64,000 nt of DNA from Polycladidibacter stylochi (GTDB lineage: Bacteria; Pseudomonadota; Alphaproteobacteria; Rhizobiales; Stappiaceae). Positions 1 through 10,776 of the stretch are shown here, piece after piece (the first letter of the stretch is position 1; each line of letters opens with the position of its first letter). The position numbers were made by a program, and so were the translations under genes. The notes beneath the pieces are model-generated. The model had not been told where the DNA came from. It saw only the letters and a program-made list of their open reading frames with translations, and ran no database searches. The stretch is taken from NCBI RefSeq assembly GCF_001562055.1, contig NZ_LLWE01000019.1:62001-126000 (forward strand). The letters run 5' to 3'.

Positions 1-548
1 AGTTTGGAAAGGTCCTGATCCATTGGATCCTGTTTTCGCGCATTTTTTATGGCTTCTTGTAGGGCAACACCAGCAAGACGCACTTCGAGAAGCACCCCTT
101 CTGTTGGGCCATAACCACGCTTTAAAGTTGCCTCCAGCACAACAGAAAATGAATCTTTATATGATAAAATATGACTTTTGACTTTTTCCAGAAGTTTAAT
201 ATTTGCTTCTTCTGTCACAATTTTTCTAGTATTTTCTAGATACCTTAGCGTTCTTCCTGTAGTAACTTGCGCTTGCTGAAGCGCATAGGGTGTTGGTTTA
301 GCAACAAACTCACTACTAATCGCCCTTAACCGATCCACAGATGTTGTGAGGGCCGTCGCCGCCTCGGATATCTTCTCATACTTCGATGCCTCAGTGCGCA
401 ACGCCACGGTTTTCAATTGCAGCAAGTAAAGCATTCCAACCGATAAAGCTAATATTATGACCGGAATCACCCCTAGGAGAAGAACCCTAGTTACTATAGA
501 GTATAGCCATGGCTGCTTAGTCAATTCTTGAGCTTCAATATCGCTCAT
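1..548 (-). CDS. Methyl-accepting chemotaxis protein, N-terminal part (cut by window edge)
   Basis: The frame is open from an ATG at 548 to the window edge, so only the first ~182 residues are visible. A GGGGGAG ribosome binding site lies 8 nt before the start. The protein has a short cytoplasmic tail, one membrane helix at about residues 21-44 (VLLLGVIPVIILALSVGM) and then a helical periplasmic domain. Phrases such as GYGPTEGVLLEVR resemble the helical bimodular sensor domains of chemoreceptors, which usually bind small organic acids. The HAMP and signalling domains would lie beyond the edge, so the assignment rests on the N-terminal layout only. A sensor histidine kinase with the same input domain is the main alternative. 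Confidence 0.6.
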   Translation of the reverse strand, partial: MSDIEAQELTKQPWLYSIVTRVLLLGVIPVIILALSVGMLYLLQLKTVALRTEASKYEKISEAATALTTSVDRLRAISSEFVAKPTPYALQQAQVTTGRTLRYLENTRKIVTEEANIKLLEKVKSHILSYKDSFSVVLEATLKRGYGPTEGVLLEVRLAGVALQEAIKNARKQDPMDQDLSK

Positions 549-978
549 AACTTGAACTCCCCCTGCTATTTTTATAGGCTAACGACAATCAGTCTATTAA
601 AATCAATCATCGTTTATTATTTTGGTAATTTAAAAAGCATTTTTCAAAAAAAAACAATTGCAAAACTATTTTATACAACTTTAGACTAGCTCAAACACTT
701 TTCTTCCTGCTCATCATTTCATGCAGGTGAATAAATTTCACCCATAACCTCACCATCGAATAATTCACCCCCATAAAATCTAACATGCAATTTGGAATAG
801 GAATTGACTTCACTTAGCATTTGCGTATATTGCGCGGGCTCTATAGTGCGGGATTGAAAAGATTCCGCCGATTTGCGCTGCTCGAGGCTGTCGATTCTCA
901 CGGGATTTCCAAAAGAATGGCAACAAGATCACATTATGTGACGCCGAAGAGTGCGCCTCAAGAATAAGGACGTGAACA
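549..978. other. Intergenic region between the chemoreceptor and rplU
   Basis: This stretch is AT-rich near 590-700. It should hold the start signals of the divergent chemoreceptor gene and of rplU. The only clear candidate is a promoter at 804-831. A 60-codon minus-strand frame (719-901, GTG start) is open here but overlaps that promoter and matches no family I know, so I do not call it a gene. Confidence 0.5.
804..831 (+). promoter_or_regulatory. Candidate promoter of rplU-rpmA
   Basis: TTGACT (804-809) and TATATT (826-831) are separated by 16 nt, close to the housekeeping sigma consensus. Transcription would begin near 838 and leave a leader of about 140 nt before rplU. This was found by eye only. 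Confidence 0.4.
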
Positions 979-1542
979 ATGTTCGCAGTCATCAAAACAG
1001 GTGGCAAGCAGTACACTGTTGCTGCTAACGATCTGCTGAAGATCGAAAAAATCTCTGCTGAAGCAGGCGAAACCGTCGTTTTTGACGAGGTTCTGGTTGT
1101 TGGTTCCGAAGGTGAAACCACCATTGGTGCACCAACTGTTGAAGGCGCTTCTGTCGCTGCAGAAGTTGTTGAGCAAGGTCGTGATCGCAAGATCATCATC
1201 TTCAAAAAGCGTCGTCGTCAGAACTCACGCCGCCGCAACGGCCACCGTCAGGCTTTCACCACTGTTAAAATCTCCGAGATTTTGACTGGTGGCGCAAAAG
1301 CAGCTAAAAAGGCAGCAGCACCAAAAGCTGCAGCAGCTCCTGCAGGCGCTGATGACCTGAAGAAGCTGAACGGCCTGGGCCCTGCTATCGAGAAGAAACT
1401 GATCGCTGCTGGCTTGACCACTTACGCTCAGATTGCTGCTCTTAGCGCTGAAGATATCGCCCGCATCGAAGAAGAAAACGGCTTGAAAGGCCGCTTCGAA
1501 CGCGACAACTGGGTTGAACAAGCTAAGGAACTCTCTGCTTAA
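979..1542 (+). CDS. rplU: 50S ribosomal protein L21 with C-terminal helical extension
   Basis: L21 binds 23S rRNA in the large subunit. Residues 1 to about 104 are the L21 core, beginning [11 protein letters not shown] and containing the basic RNA-binding stretch [15 protein letters not shown]. An Ala/Lys-rich linker follows at about 105-125. The last ~60 residues ([17 protein letters not shown] onward) form a helix-hairpin-helix-like domain. E. coli L21 has about 103 residues, so this one is nearly doubled; such extensions are common in Hyphomicrobiales. The ATG is preceded by AAGGAC. rpmA follows 42 nt downstream, so the two are probably one transcript. Confidence 0.97.
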   Translation: MFAVIKTGGKQYTVAANDLLKIEKISAEAGETVVFDEVLVVGSEGETTIGAPTVEGASVAAEVVEQGRDRKIIIFKKRRRQNSRRRNGHRQAFTTVKISEILTGGAKAAKKAAAPKAAAAPAGADDLKKLNGLGPAIEKKLIAAGLTTYAQIAALSAEDIARIEEENGLKGRFERDNWVEQAKELSA

Positions 1543-1584
1543 TTCGCAGTAGTTTTCGCTTAAGAGAAAAAACGAGGTTTCGTT

Positions 1585-1854
1585 ATGGCTCATAAAAAAG
1601 CTGGCGGTTCATCCCGCAACGGTCGCGATACCGCGGGCCGCCGTCTAGGTATCAAAAAATTTGGTGGTGAAGTTGTTGTTGCTGGCAACATCATTGCACG
1701 TCAGCGTGGCACAAAGTGGCACCCTGGTAACGGCGTAGGTATGGGCAAAGACCACACCATTTTTGCGACTGTAGATGGCAACGTGTCATTTGCAACCAAA
1801 CGCAATGGCCGAACTTATATTAACGTGATGCCAGTGGCGGAAGCCGCAGAGTAA
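1585..1854 (+). CDS. rpmA: 50S ribosomal protein L27
   Basis: L27 lies near the peptidyl transferase centre, where its N-terminal tail contacts tRNA. The 89-residue product has the normal size and begins [15 protein letters not shown], the diagnostic N-terminus without the cleavable leader seen in Firmicutes. Other family phrases are [10 protein letters not shown] and GKDHTIFA. The gene follows rplU and ends about 80 nt before a strong terminator hairpin. Confidence 0.98.
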   Translation: MAHKKAGGSSRNGRDTAGRRLGIKKFGGEVVVAGNIIARQRGTKWHPGNGVGMGKDHTIFATVDGNVSFATKRNGRTYINVMPVAEAAE

Positions 1855-1933
1855 AGCCGACGTGAACATACCAAACCGTCGGCGTCTCATCGACCCGGCG
1901 GGATGGAAGATCCGGCTAGATCACAAAGATCAA

Positions 1934-1962
1934 GGGAAGATGGGATGCCATCTTCCCTTTTT
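1934..1962 (+). terminator. Rho-independent terminator of rplU-rpmA
   Basis: A perfect 10-bp stem GGGAAGATGG/CCATCTTCCC with a GATG loop is followed by five T. It separates the ribosomal protein genes from the acetyltransferase array. Confidence 0.85.
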
Positions 1963-1985
1963 CATTTTGTGCCGGAGTTTTTAAA

Positions 1986-2627
1986 ATGGTTATCGAATAC
2001 GAGGAAATCCCAGAGGAAAGCAGTTGCAGTGCGGACGGGTTGCCGCAGGACACCGCGCGTTTACGCCTTGATGCGGCGCGCAAGGATGATTTGGCCGACA
2101 TCCTTTATTTGGCCAACAACCGCAAGATTGCCGAAGCGCTTTCCAATATGCCGCACCCTTTCTTGCTTGAAGACGCTAAGGCTATTGTGAAACGCTCGCA
2201 AAACCCGATGGCCCATCAAAGCGTTTTCGCCGCTCGTATGAAAAACACAGGCCGGTTTATTGGTGCTGTCGGCTTTGCTCCCTCCATAGATGAGCCCGGC
2301 ATGGTACAACTTGGCTACTGGCTCGGCGAGCCGTTTTGGGGGCAAGGTTATGCCACCGAAGCCGCCCAGAGCGCCGTTGACTTTGCTTTCATGCATTGCG
2401 AGCACGAAGAAATTCTCGCCACCTGCCGCTTAACCAACCCGGCCTCCAAGCGTGTTTTGGAAAAAACCGGTTTCCAGCAAATCGGTCAGGCATTGGGTCA
2501 TTCCAGTGCGCTGAAAAGCCATGTGGCTGTGGAACGCTTTATTTTGAAGAAAAGCACTTGGAAAGCATTGCGGCGCTGGGGGGCGCGAGACGATGGAAAA
2601 CTGGTTATTAGCCAATACGCAAGTTAG
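1986..2627 (+). CDS. GNAT-family N-acetyltransferase 1 (RimJ/RimL type)
   Basis: This predicted cytoplasmic acetyltransferase would transfer acetyl from acetyl-CoA to an amine, perhaps the N-terminus of a ribosomal protein. The substrate is not visible from sequence. The 213 residues carry the RimJ-like start TARLRLDAARKDDL after a ~20-residue lead-in, and the acetyl-CoA motif A region GYWLGEPFWGQGYATEA near residues 110-126. A GGAG ribosome binding site lies 8 nt before the ATG. It is the first of four tandem paralogues and overlaps the second by 35 nt. An acetyltransferase between rpmA and obgE is usual in rhizobia. Confidence 0.85.
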   Translation: MVIEYEEIPEESSCSADGLPQDTARLRLDAARKDDLADILYLANNRKIAEALSNMPHPFLLEDAKAIVKRSQNPMAHQSVFAARMKNTGRFIGAVGFAPSIDEPGMVQLGYWLGEPFWGQGYATEAAQSAVDFAFMHCEHEEILATCRLTNPASKRVLEKTGFQQIGQALGHSSALKSHVAVERFILKKSTWKALRRWGARDDGKLVISQYAS

Positions 2628-3180
2628 TTTAAGACCTATAGTTCGGACTGATTTTGACGCATTCTGGCAGCTTGGCAGTTGCAATTACAACGTGGTGCGC
2701 TGGCTAACCGGCGCACCTTGGCCGCCACAACGTGAAAATGTCGAGGCTTTCTTCGCGCAGATCTCCCCTGCCCCTTACCCGCAAGCGCCTATGCGCCGTG
2801 CCATAGTGGTTGATGGTGCCTTTGCCGGCACCATTGAGCTTGCACTTCCCGGTGATCTGGAGGATTACCCGCATCTGCCGACAATTGGCTATTGGCTGGG
2901 TGAGCCGTTCTGGGGCAAAGGCTTCGCTAGCCGCGCTGTGCGTTTAATACTGCAGCAGGCGTTTGCAATTGAGGGTGTAGGCACAGTTGCTGCGCGTGCA
3001 TTTCAAGAGAACGCCGGTTCGCTTAACGTCCTATCTAAGGCTGGATTTAAGATAGTTGGGGCTTGCAAACGCTACAGTAAAGCCCGCGGAGAAACCGTGG
3101 CTTGCCATGTTTTGATAGTTACTCATGACGATTTTTTAAAACAGTTGGATCTTAAAGATGCAAACCATTTTGAACGTTAG
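2593..3180 (+). CDS. GNAT-family N-acetyltransferase 2
   Basis: This is the second member of the array, 195 residues. It starts inside the end of the first gene and ends inside the third, so translation is probably coupled. The beginning VSLRPIVRTDFDAFWQL and the acetyl-CoA-binding segment GYWLGEPFWGKGFASRA are typical of the RimJ/RimL class. The C-terminal phrase NAGSLNVLSKAGFKIVG is the usual last strand and helix. The substrate is unknown. The near identity of the motif A segment to gene 1 suggests duplication in place. Confidence 0.83.
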   Translation: MENWLLANTQVSLRPIVRTDFDAFWQLGSCNYNVVRWLTGAPWPPQRENVEAFFAQISPAPYPQAPMRRAIVVDGAFAGTIELALPGDLEDYPHLPTIGYWLGEPFWGKGFASRAVRLILQQAFAIEGVGTVAARAFQENAGSLNVLSKAGFKIVGACKRYSKARGETVACHVLIVTHDDFLKQLDLKDANHFER

Positions 3181-3715
3181 ACTTGAAACATCCCGCCTGC
3201 AATTACGCCCTGCTGAAGAGCGGGATATTGCCTGCTTCCATCAATATTTATCTGACTACGCTGTCTCCAGCATGCTTGCGGGTGTTCCGCACCCGTACAC
3301 GCTGGAAGATGCACGAAACGGCTACTTTGCCTCGCTGGAAGAACGTAAAAATGGCGACGTGCTACGCTGGGTGATTGACAATGGCTCGGGCATGATTGGC
3401 TCTATAGGGGCTAGAAAATTACAAAGCCCCAATGCGCTGCTTGGATATTGGCTCGGTCCACCATTTCAGGGTCTTGGTTATATGCGCGAGGCACTGGCCC
3501 GCGTGCTTGCCTATTTGTTTAATGAGCGCGGCATGGCTAACGCTTCAGCCCATGTTTTTGAAGGTAATGAGCGCTCTGCCAATGTGCTATTGCAGGCTGG
3601 CTTTAGCTTCACAGCCACCTGCACCAGTCATAGCCTTGCCAGAAGCGATGAAAATGTCCCTGACAGAATTTTCACGCTCACACGCGACACATATAAAAGC
3701 GCTTTATTACAATAG
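3158..3715 (+). CDS. GNAT-family N-acetyltransferase 3
   Basis: This third array member has 185 residues and overlaps the second by 23 nt. It begins TSRLQLRPAEERDI and carries the motif A segment GYWLGPPFQGLGYMREA, a slightly divergent Q/R-x-x-G-x-G/A acetyl-CoA loop. NERSANVLLQAGF is the typical C-terminal motif. It shares more with gene 4 than with genes 1 and 2: both have VIDxGSGxIGxxGARxL before motif A. The substrate cannot be read from sequence. Confidence 0.83.
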   Translation: MQTILNVRLETSRLQLRPAEERDIACFHQYLSDYAVSSMLAGVPHPYTLEDARNGYFASLEERKNGDVLRWVIDNGSGMIGSIGARKLQSPNALLGYWLGPPFQGLGYMREALARVLAYLFNERGMANASAHVFEGNERSANVLLQAGFSFTATCTSHSLARSDENVPDRIFTLTRDTYKSALLQ

Positions 3716-3741
3716 CTTATTATCTATTTGGAGTTTTATAA

Positions 3742-6591
<2,850 letters not shown>

Positions 6592-6615
6592 TGTAAAAAA
6601 ACAGGATTTATTGAC

Positions 6616-7881
6616 GTGACACAAGATATTACCAGCCTGATGAACGAGATGGGCGTGCGGGCACGTCGTGCGGCCAAGGCACTGGCTTTGGCAACGAGCG
6701 CACAAAAGAACGCTGCCCTGAACGCCATGGCAAGTGCATTGCGTGCTCAAACTGAGACCATTCTGGCTGCCAACAGCGAAGATATTGCCGCCATGAAGGC
6801 AGGAGGCCAAAGCGAAGCCTATCTGGATCGCGGTACCTTAACGGCGGAGCGGGTTGAAGATATTGCCAAGGCCTTGGAAAGCATTGCCAAACTGAACGAC
6901 CCTGTAGGCAGTGAAATTGCCAGCTGGCAACGGCCTAATGGCCTGCAAATTGCCCGCGTGCGCACACCATTGGGCGTAATTGGCGTTATTTACGAAAGCC
7001 GTCCTAATGTGACCGCCGATGCAGGCGCACTCTGCCTGAAAGCAGGTAATGCTGTGGTGCTGCGCGGGGGCTCTGATACTATTCGCTCCAATATGGCAAT
7101 TCATGCGGCACTGCAAAGTGGTTTGGAAGCGGCAAACCTGCCAAAAGACGCCATACAGTTTGTGCCGGTCACCGACCGTGCAGCCGTAGGTGAAATGCTG
7201 AAAGGTCTTGGTGGCAATCTGGATGTGATCGTACCACGTGGCGGCAAAAGCCTTGTGGCACGGGTGCAAGACGAGGCCCGCGTACCTGTTTTTGCCCACC
7301 TTGAGGGGCTGGTGCACCTGTTTGTTGACCGTGCCGCCGATTTGGACAAAGCGCTTGATATTGTGGTCAATTCCAAAATGCGCCGCACCGGTATTTGTGG
7401 CTCACTGGAAACCCTGCTGGTTGACAGTGCAGTAGCCTCTAGCCACTTACCCGCAATTGTGGCTGCCCTGCAAGAAAAGGGCTGCGAAATTCGCGGTGAT
7501 GCGCAAGTGGCAGAGCTTTGCACCAATATTGTACCCGTAACCCAAGAAGACTGGTCTACCGAATATCTGGACAAAATCCTTGCGGTGAAGGTTGTGGACG
7601 GTCTCGACGCCGCGATTGCCCATATCGATCGCTACAGCTCCTGCCATACCGATTGTATTATCAGCGAAGACCAGCAGGCGGCCGACAAGTTCCTGGCTGA
7701 AGTGGACAGTGCCATTGTTTTGCACAATGCCTCGACCCAGTTTGCCGATGGCGGCGAGTTTGGCATGGGCGCAGAAATCGGTATTGCCACTGGCCGTATG
7801 CATGCGCGTGGTCCTGTGGGCGTGGAGCAGCTCACCAGCTTCAAGTATCAGGTAAAAGGTACGGGTCAAACCCGCCCTTGA
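6616..7881 (+). CDS. proA: Gamma-glutamyl phosphate reductase
   Basis: ProA reduces gamma-glutamyl phosphate to glutamate semialdehyde with NADPH, the second step of proline synthesis. The 421-residue protein has the aldehyde dehydrogenase fold with [16 protein letters not shown], the NADP region LRGGSD and catalytic Cys261 in [11 protein letters not shown]. The C-terminal [21 protein letters not shown] is diagnostic. The start is GTG, preceded by AGGA. The protein is full length and follows proB directly, so the pair should be co-expressed. Confidence 0.96.
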   Translation: MTQDITSLMNEMGVRARRAAKALALATSAQKNAALNAMASALRAQTETILAANSEDIAAMKAGGQSEAYLDRGTLTAERVEDIAKALESIAKLNDPVGSEIASWQRPNGLQIARVRTPLGVIGVIYESRPNVTADAGALCLKAGNAVVLRGGSDTIRSNMAIHAALQSGLEAANLPKDAIQFVPVTDRAAVGEMLKGLGGNLDVIVPRGGKSLVARVQDEARVPVFAHLEGLVHLFVDRAADLDKALDIVVNSKMRRTGICGSLETLLVDSAVASSHLPAIVAALQEKGCEIRGDAQVAELCTNIVPVTQEDWSTEYLDKILAVKVVDGLDAAIAHIDRYSSCHTDCIISEDQQAADKFLAEVDSAIVLHNASTQFADGGEFGMGAEIGIATGRMHARGPVGVEQLTSFKYQVKGTGQTRP

Positions 7882-7890
7882 GTAAGCTAA

Positions 7891-8580
7891 ATGATCGAAA
7901 TGGATAAATCTGGCGTGGACAATCAACGGCAGCGTAATAACGACAATGCCCAGAATACGTCTAGGCCAGATTTTTATAGAATACCGGCAGCGGCAGCAGG
8001 CAACCGCATTGGGCTTTATGGCGGCTCGTTTAACCCGCCACATGAAGGACATTTGCAAGTAGCACTCACCGCTATGCGCCGCTTACAGCTGGACCAATTG
8101 TGGTGGTTGGTCACACCTGGCAACCCGTTAAAGGACCATAGCGCCCTAAATGGGTTAGATGCCAGATTAACGGCCACAGCACAAATGGTACGCCACCCGC
8201 GTATGCGCATTTGTGCAATCGAAGCCACTCTTGGCTCTTGCTATACGGCAGACACACTGCGCAAGCTGAAGTTGATCCGTCCACACTTGCATTTTACTTG
8301 GATTATGGGGGCGGATAACCTAGAGAGTTTCCACCGCTGGCAAAACTGGCGCGAAATTGTCGAAACCGTGCCCATTGCGGTCATCAACCGGCCTGGTGCC
8401 ACGTTATCGCCGTTGTTTTCCCCTATGGCTATTACTTATGCGAAGGCAAAAGCGCGTGAGCGTAATGCATCGCAAATTGCCTGTTCACCCGCTCCTTGCT
8501 GGGTGTTTTTACATTGTCCACTGAACCCGATGTCATCGAGTTTTATTAGAGACAATGTGGCAACACAAACCAAAAGCTAG
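7891..8580 (+). CDS. nadD: Nicotinate-nucleotide adenylyltransferase
   Basis: NadD makes deamido-NAD from nicotinate mononucleotide and ATP. The nucleotidyltransferase signature GLYGGSFNPPHEGHL is at about residues 42-56, preceded by an N-terminal extension of ~38 residues that is common in rhizobial NadD. The C-terminal ATP-contacting motif appears as MSSSFIRDN, a variant of SSTxIR. MGADNLESFHRWQNW is also a family phrase. The gene starts 9 nt after proA, suggesting one operon. Its stop is followed by a candidate promoter for rsfS. Confidence 0.94.
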   Translation: MIEMDKSGVDNQRQRNNDNAQNTSRPDFYRIPAAAAGNRIGLYGGSFNPPHEGHLQVALTAMRRLQLDQLWWLVTPGNPLKDHSALNGLDARLTATAQMVRHPRMRICAIEATLGSCYTADTLRKLKLIRPHLHFTWIMGADNLESFHRWQNWREIVETVPIAVINRPGATLSPLFSPMAITYAKAKARERNASQIACSPAPCWVFLHCPLNPMSSSFIRDNVATQTKS

Positions 8581-8601
8581 AGTGCTCCTAACATATGTGA
8601 C

Positions 8602-8631
8602 TTGAAAAAACACTCTTGTTAGGGCTATCGT
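8602..8631 (+). promoter_or_regulatory. Candidate promoter of rsfS
   Basis: TTGAAA (8602-8607) and TATCGT (8626-8631) are separated by 18 nt just after nadD. If real, the GTG at 8630 lies inside the -10 box and cannot start rsfS, which favours the ATG at 8708 or 8732. Read by eye. Confidence 0.3.
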
Positions 8632-8731
8632 GCTTGACGGAAGCCTAGAAACGGTGCATGTGAATGGGTTCCAATCGAAGGCGAATAGCCTAGTTAACCA
8701 TCAAACCATGGCGAGGGCTCTTAAGCTGACC

Positions 8732-9145
8732 ATGACAAATGACTTTGAAGGGACCGAAAGTATCGCTCCTCTTCACGCACAAGGCGCATCAGCAGATGCC
8801 AAAGTGCTTCAAGCAATCCTGAACAGCCTGGAAGATTCCAAGGCCGAGGATATCGTTTCACTTGATCTTGCGGGTAAAACTTCGCTGACCGACTACATGG
8901 TGGTGGCCTCTGGCCGTTCACATCGTCATGTGGGCGCTGTTGCCGACCATTTGCTGCAAGACCTTAAAAAAGCTGGTTACGGTAGTGCCCGGGTTGAAGG
9001 CATGCCAAACTGTGACTGGGTGCTGATCGATATCGGTGATGCCATCATCCACATTTTCCGCCCTGAAGTGCGCGAGTTTTATAATGTGGAGCGTATGTGG
9101 TCGACCGAAAACGACAGCGATAGCCCTGTACAATACATCAGCTAG
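8732..9145 (+). CDS. rsfS: Ribosomal silencing factor RsfS
   Basis: RsfS binds L14 on free 50S subunits and blocks subunit joining when nutrients are low. The family core begins at VLQAILNSLEDSKAEDIVSLDLAGK and continues through DYMVVASGRSHRHV, GVEGMPNCDWVLIDIGDAIIHIF and VREFYNVERMW. I chose the ATG at 8732 (137 residues); 8708 and the GTG at 8630 are in frame and none has a convincing ribosome binding site except a weak AGGG before 8630. The start is therefore uncertain but the identity is not. It sits between nadD and rlmH, the usual place. Confidence 0.93.
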   Translation: MTNDFEGTESIAPLHAQGASADAKVLQAILNSLEDSKAEDIVSLDLAGKTSLTDYMVVASGRSHRHVGAVADHLLQDLKKAGYGSARVEGMPNCDWVLIDIGDAIIHIFRPEVREFYNVERMWSTENDSDSPVQYIS

Positions 9146-9297
9146 TACGGTATTGGCCAAACCATAGTTTGCCACCGCGAAAACAGCCCTGTGGTAGGGC
9201 TTGCTATAGCTATGGCAAAGGTGCTGGCCAAGCTCCCCGGATGATCTGCAGCTTTCCTGTCGGATCCCATCTGGGGTGAAACCGCTCGGGTTAATTT

Positions 9298-9780
9298 ATG
9301 AAAATTACCATTGCCTGTGTGGGCAAAATGAAAGCTGGCGCAGAAAAAGATCTGTGCGAGCGCTATTTGGACCGCGCCAAGAAAGCGGGCCGCGCTGTTG
9401 GTATTACCGCTGTAAATGTGATTGAGCTCACCGAAAGCAAAGCAGCGCGCACACAGGACCGCAAAGCCGAGGAAGCGGCTGCTCTCTTGAAAATAGTGCC
9501 TGCCGGCGCACAATTAATTGTGCTGGATGAACACGGCAAAGCGCTTGATTCTGTAAATTTCTCCCAAAAAGTTAGCAATGCTTGCGATATGGGGGCCAGC
9601 GACATGGTTTTGGCCATTGGCGGACCGGATGGTCATGGTGCTGAAGTGCTTGCACGCGCCGATATCAAACTCGCACTCGGTGCGATGACTTGGCCGCACC
9701 AGATTGTGCGCATTCTCTGTGCCGAGCAAATTTACCGCGCTATTACCATAATGACCGGGCACCCTTATCACCGGGTGTAG
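9298..9780 (+). CDS. rlmH: 23S rRNA pseudouridine-1915 N3-methyltransferase RlmH
   Basis: RlmH methylates pseudouridine 1915 in helix 69 of 23S rRNA on assembled ribosomes, using S-adenosylmethionine bound in a trefoil knot. The 160-residue protein has the family start MKITIACVGKMKAG, the knot segment LAIGGPDGHG, and the C-terminal LCAEQIYRAITIMTGHPYHR. Length is normal. It is separated from rsfS by about 150 nt, which holds no other gene. A weak inverted repeat at about 9803-9827 separates it from the convergent gene downstream. Confidence 0.96.
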   Translation: MKITIACVGKMKAGAEKDLCERYLDRAKKAGRAVGITAVNVIELTESKAARTQDRKAEEAAALLKIVPAGAQLIVLDEHGKALDSVNFSQKVSNACDMGASDMVLAIGGPDGHGAEVLARADIKLALGAMTWPHQIVRILCAEQIYRAITIMTGHPYHRV

Positions 9781-9844
9781 GGTTCTGATGCTGTTTTGCC
9801 AACCATGACAAGCAGTCCTTGCCATGGCCAACATCGCTAAGAAA

Positions 9845-10294
9845 CTATCTCAGTAGACGCATGTGCGGCAAACCGTTGCCATGAACAGAGGTAGAAACGC
9901 CGTTTCGATCCAGCGTACAAGTGATGCGTTTGCGAAAGTTTGAAAAACTTTCAAACTCGACCACATCCACCGCCTCATCCAGTTCTACAGTGATTTGCAT
10001 AAACTGATCTTGGCCAAGAGCTTTAACGGCAATCAACTTACCTTTAAACGACTGCCCCATGTACTCCCCCTGCACTTGCCGCCCCGCTTGCAGTGCCAGC
10101 TTGCCACTTTGCTTTTCACAAAGTGCAGAAGCGCTATTCCAGTCCTTATAACCGTTTTGGCGGGCCACAAGCTCGAGCGCTTGTGAATGGGATACAGGTT
10201 TTCCTTGCTCGCTTAATGCAAGTTTCAGGTTCTTGGCCTGTCGTTTCAGATTGGTAAGTGAAGCTGAAGGTTGTTGTGAGCTAACATTTGTCAT
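9845..10294 (-). CDS. Small protein of the Glyoxalase_8-like type
   Basis: The predicted product has 149 residues. Its first third, LKRQAKNLKLALSEQGKPVSHSQALELVARQNGYKDWNSA, matches the helical N-terminal motif of proteins labelled glyoxalase-superfamily (Glyoxalase_8 as I recall it), frequent in rhizobia. The remainder is beta-rich and shows no metal-binding glyoxalase residues I recognise, so an enzyme function is not supported. The ATG at 10294 has AAAAGG 7 nt upstream; starts at 10300 and 10318 are too close to that site. It faces rlmH tail to tail. Confidence 0.6.
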   Translation of the reverse strand: MTNVSSQQPSASLTNLKRQAKNLKLALSEQGKPVSHSQALELVARQNGYKDWNSASALCEKQSGKLALQAGRQVQGEYMGQSFKGKLIAVKALGQDQFMQITVELDEAVDVVEFESFSNFRKRITCTLDRNGVSTSVHGNGLPHMRLLR

Positions 10295-10776
10295 CGTCAT
10301 GCCTTTTGGGCATCGCACATCATGTCAGTTGCTCACATTACCGAACATGGCGATCCCTTAGGTGCATGTTGGACAGTACTTTATTCGGTATACCTTCACC
10401 AATATCGTGAGCGGCAGGTGGCATACAACCAGTCAGATAATGCTTAGAATTAGAAGTGCAGATTTGTCAAGTCTAATTAACCGCCAATTCCTGCATTTTA
10501 TAGGCCTTTCTTTGTGACAAAGTTCGTGTGTAAATGAAACAAGGCCCTTTCCTTGCCGCATTTTCTCTATAATTTTTCAAAATCAGGAGTTGATGTAATG
10601 TTTATGTACGCAATGACCCGTTTTCTTGCGGTTATTAAAATGCACTGACAGTGTAAATGCAGTTGTGGTTGACATTTCCTTAACGCTCAATCTCCATTAT
10701 ATGGTTCACTTGCTATTACGATTGCGTTATTCGATCATAATAATATTTAGGGCTGACAAACCGGGAAACGACAAAA
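10295..10776. other. Intergenic region upstream of the M23 gene
   Basis: About 480 nt without a sizeable gene. It holds a -10-like TATAAT (10568-10573) and a 16-codon reading frame with a good ribosome binding site at 10598. A TTGACA at 10669-10674 has no well-spaced -10. Confidence 0.4.
10598..10648 (+). CDS. Possible 16-residue peptide with strong ribosome binding site
   Basis: AGGAG lies 8 nt before an ATG that encodes MFMYAMTRFLAVIKMH and a TGA stop. A TATAAT box lies 25 nt upstream of the ATG, which would give a very short leader. The peptide is Met-rich and amphipathic. It may be a leader peptide or a true small protein, or the spacing may be chance. It is about 130 nt before the M23 gene on the same strand. 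Confidence 0.3.
   Translation: MFMYAMTRFLAVIKMH

Noticed and set aside
719-901. 60-codon minus-strand frame with GTG start and a GGA upstream
   Set aside because: It overlaps the best rplU promoter, matches no family I know and stands alone.
9803-9827. Inverted repeat CCATGACAAG/CTTGCCATGG between rlmH and the next gene as a terminator
   Set aside because: It has a mismatch in the stem and no T-tract on either strand, so I did not list it.
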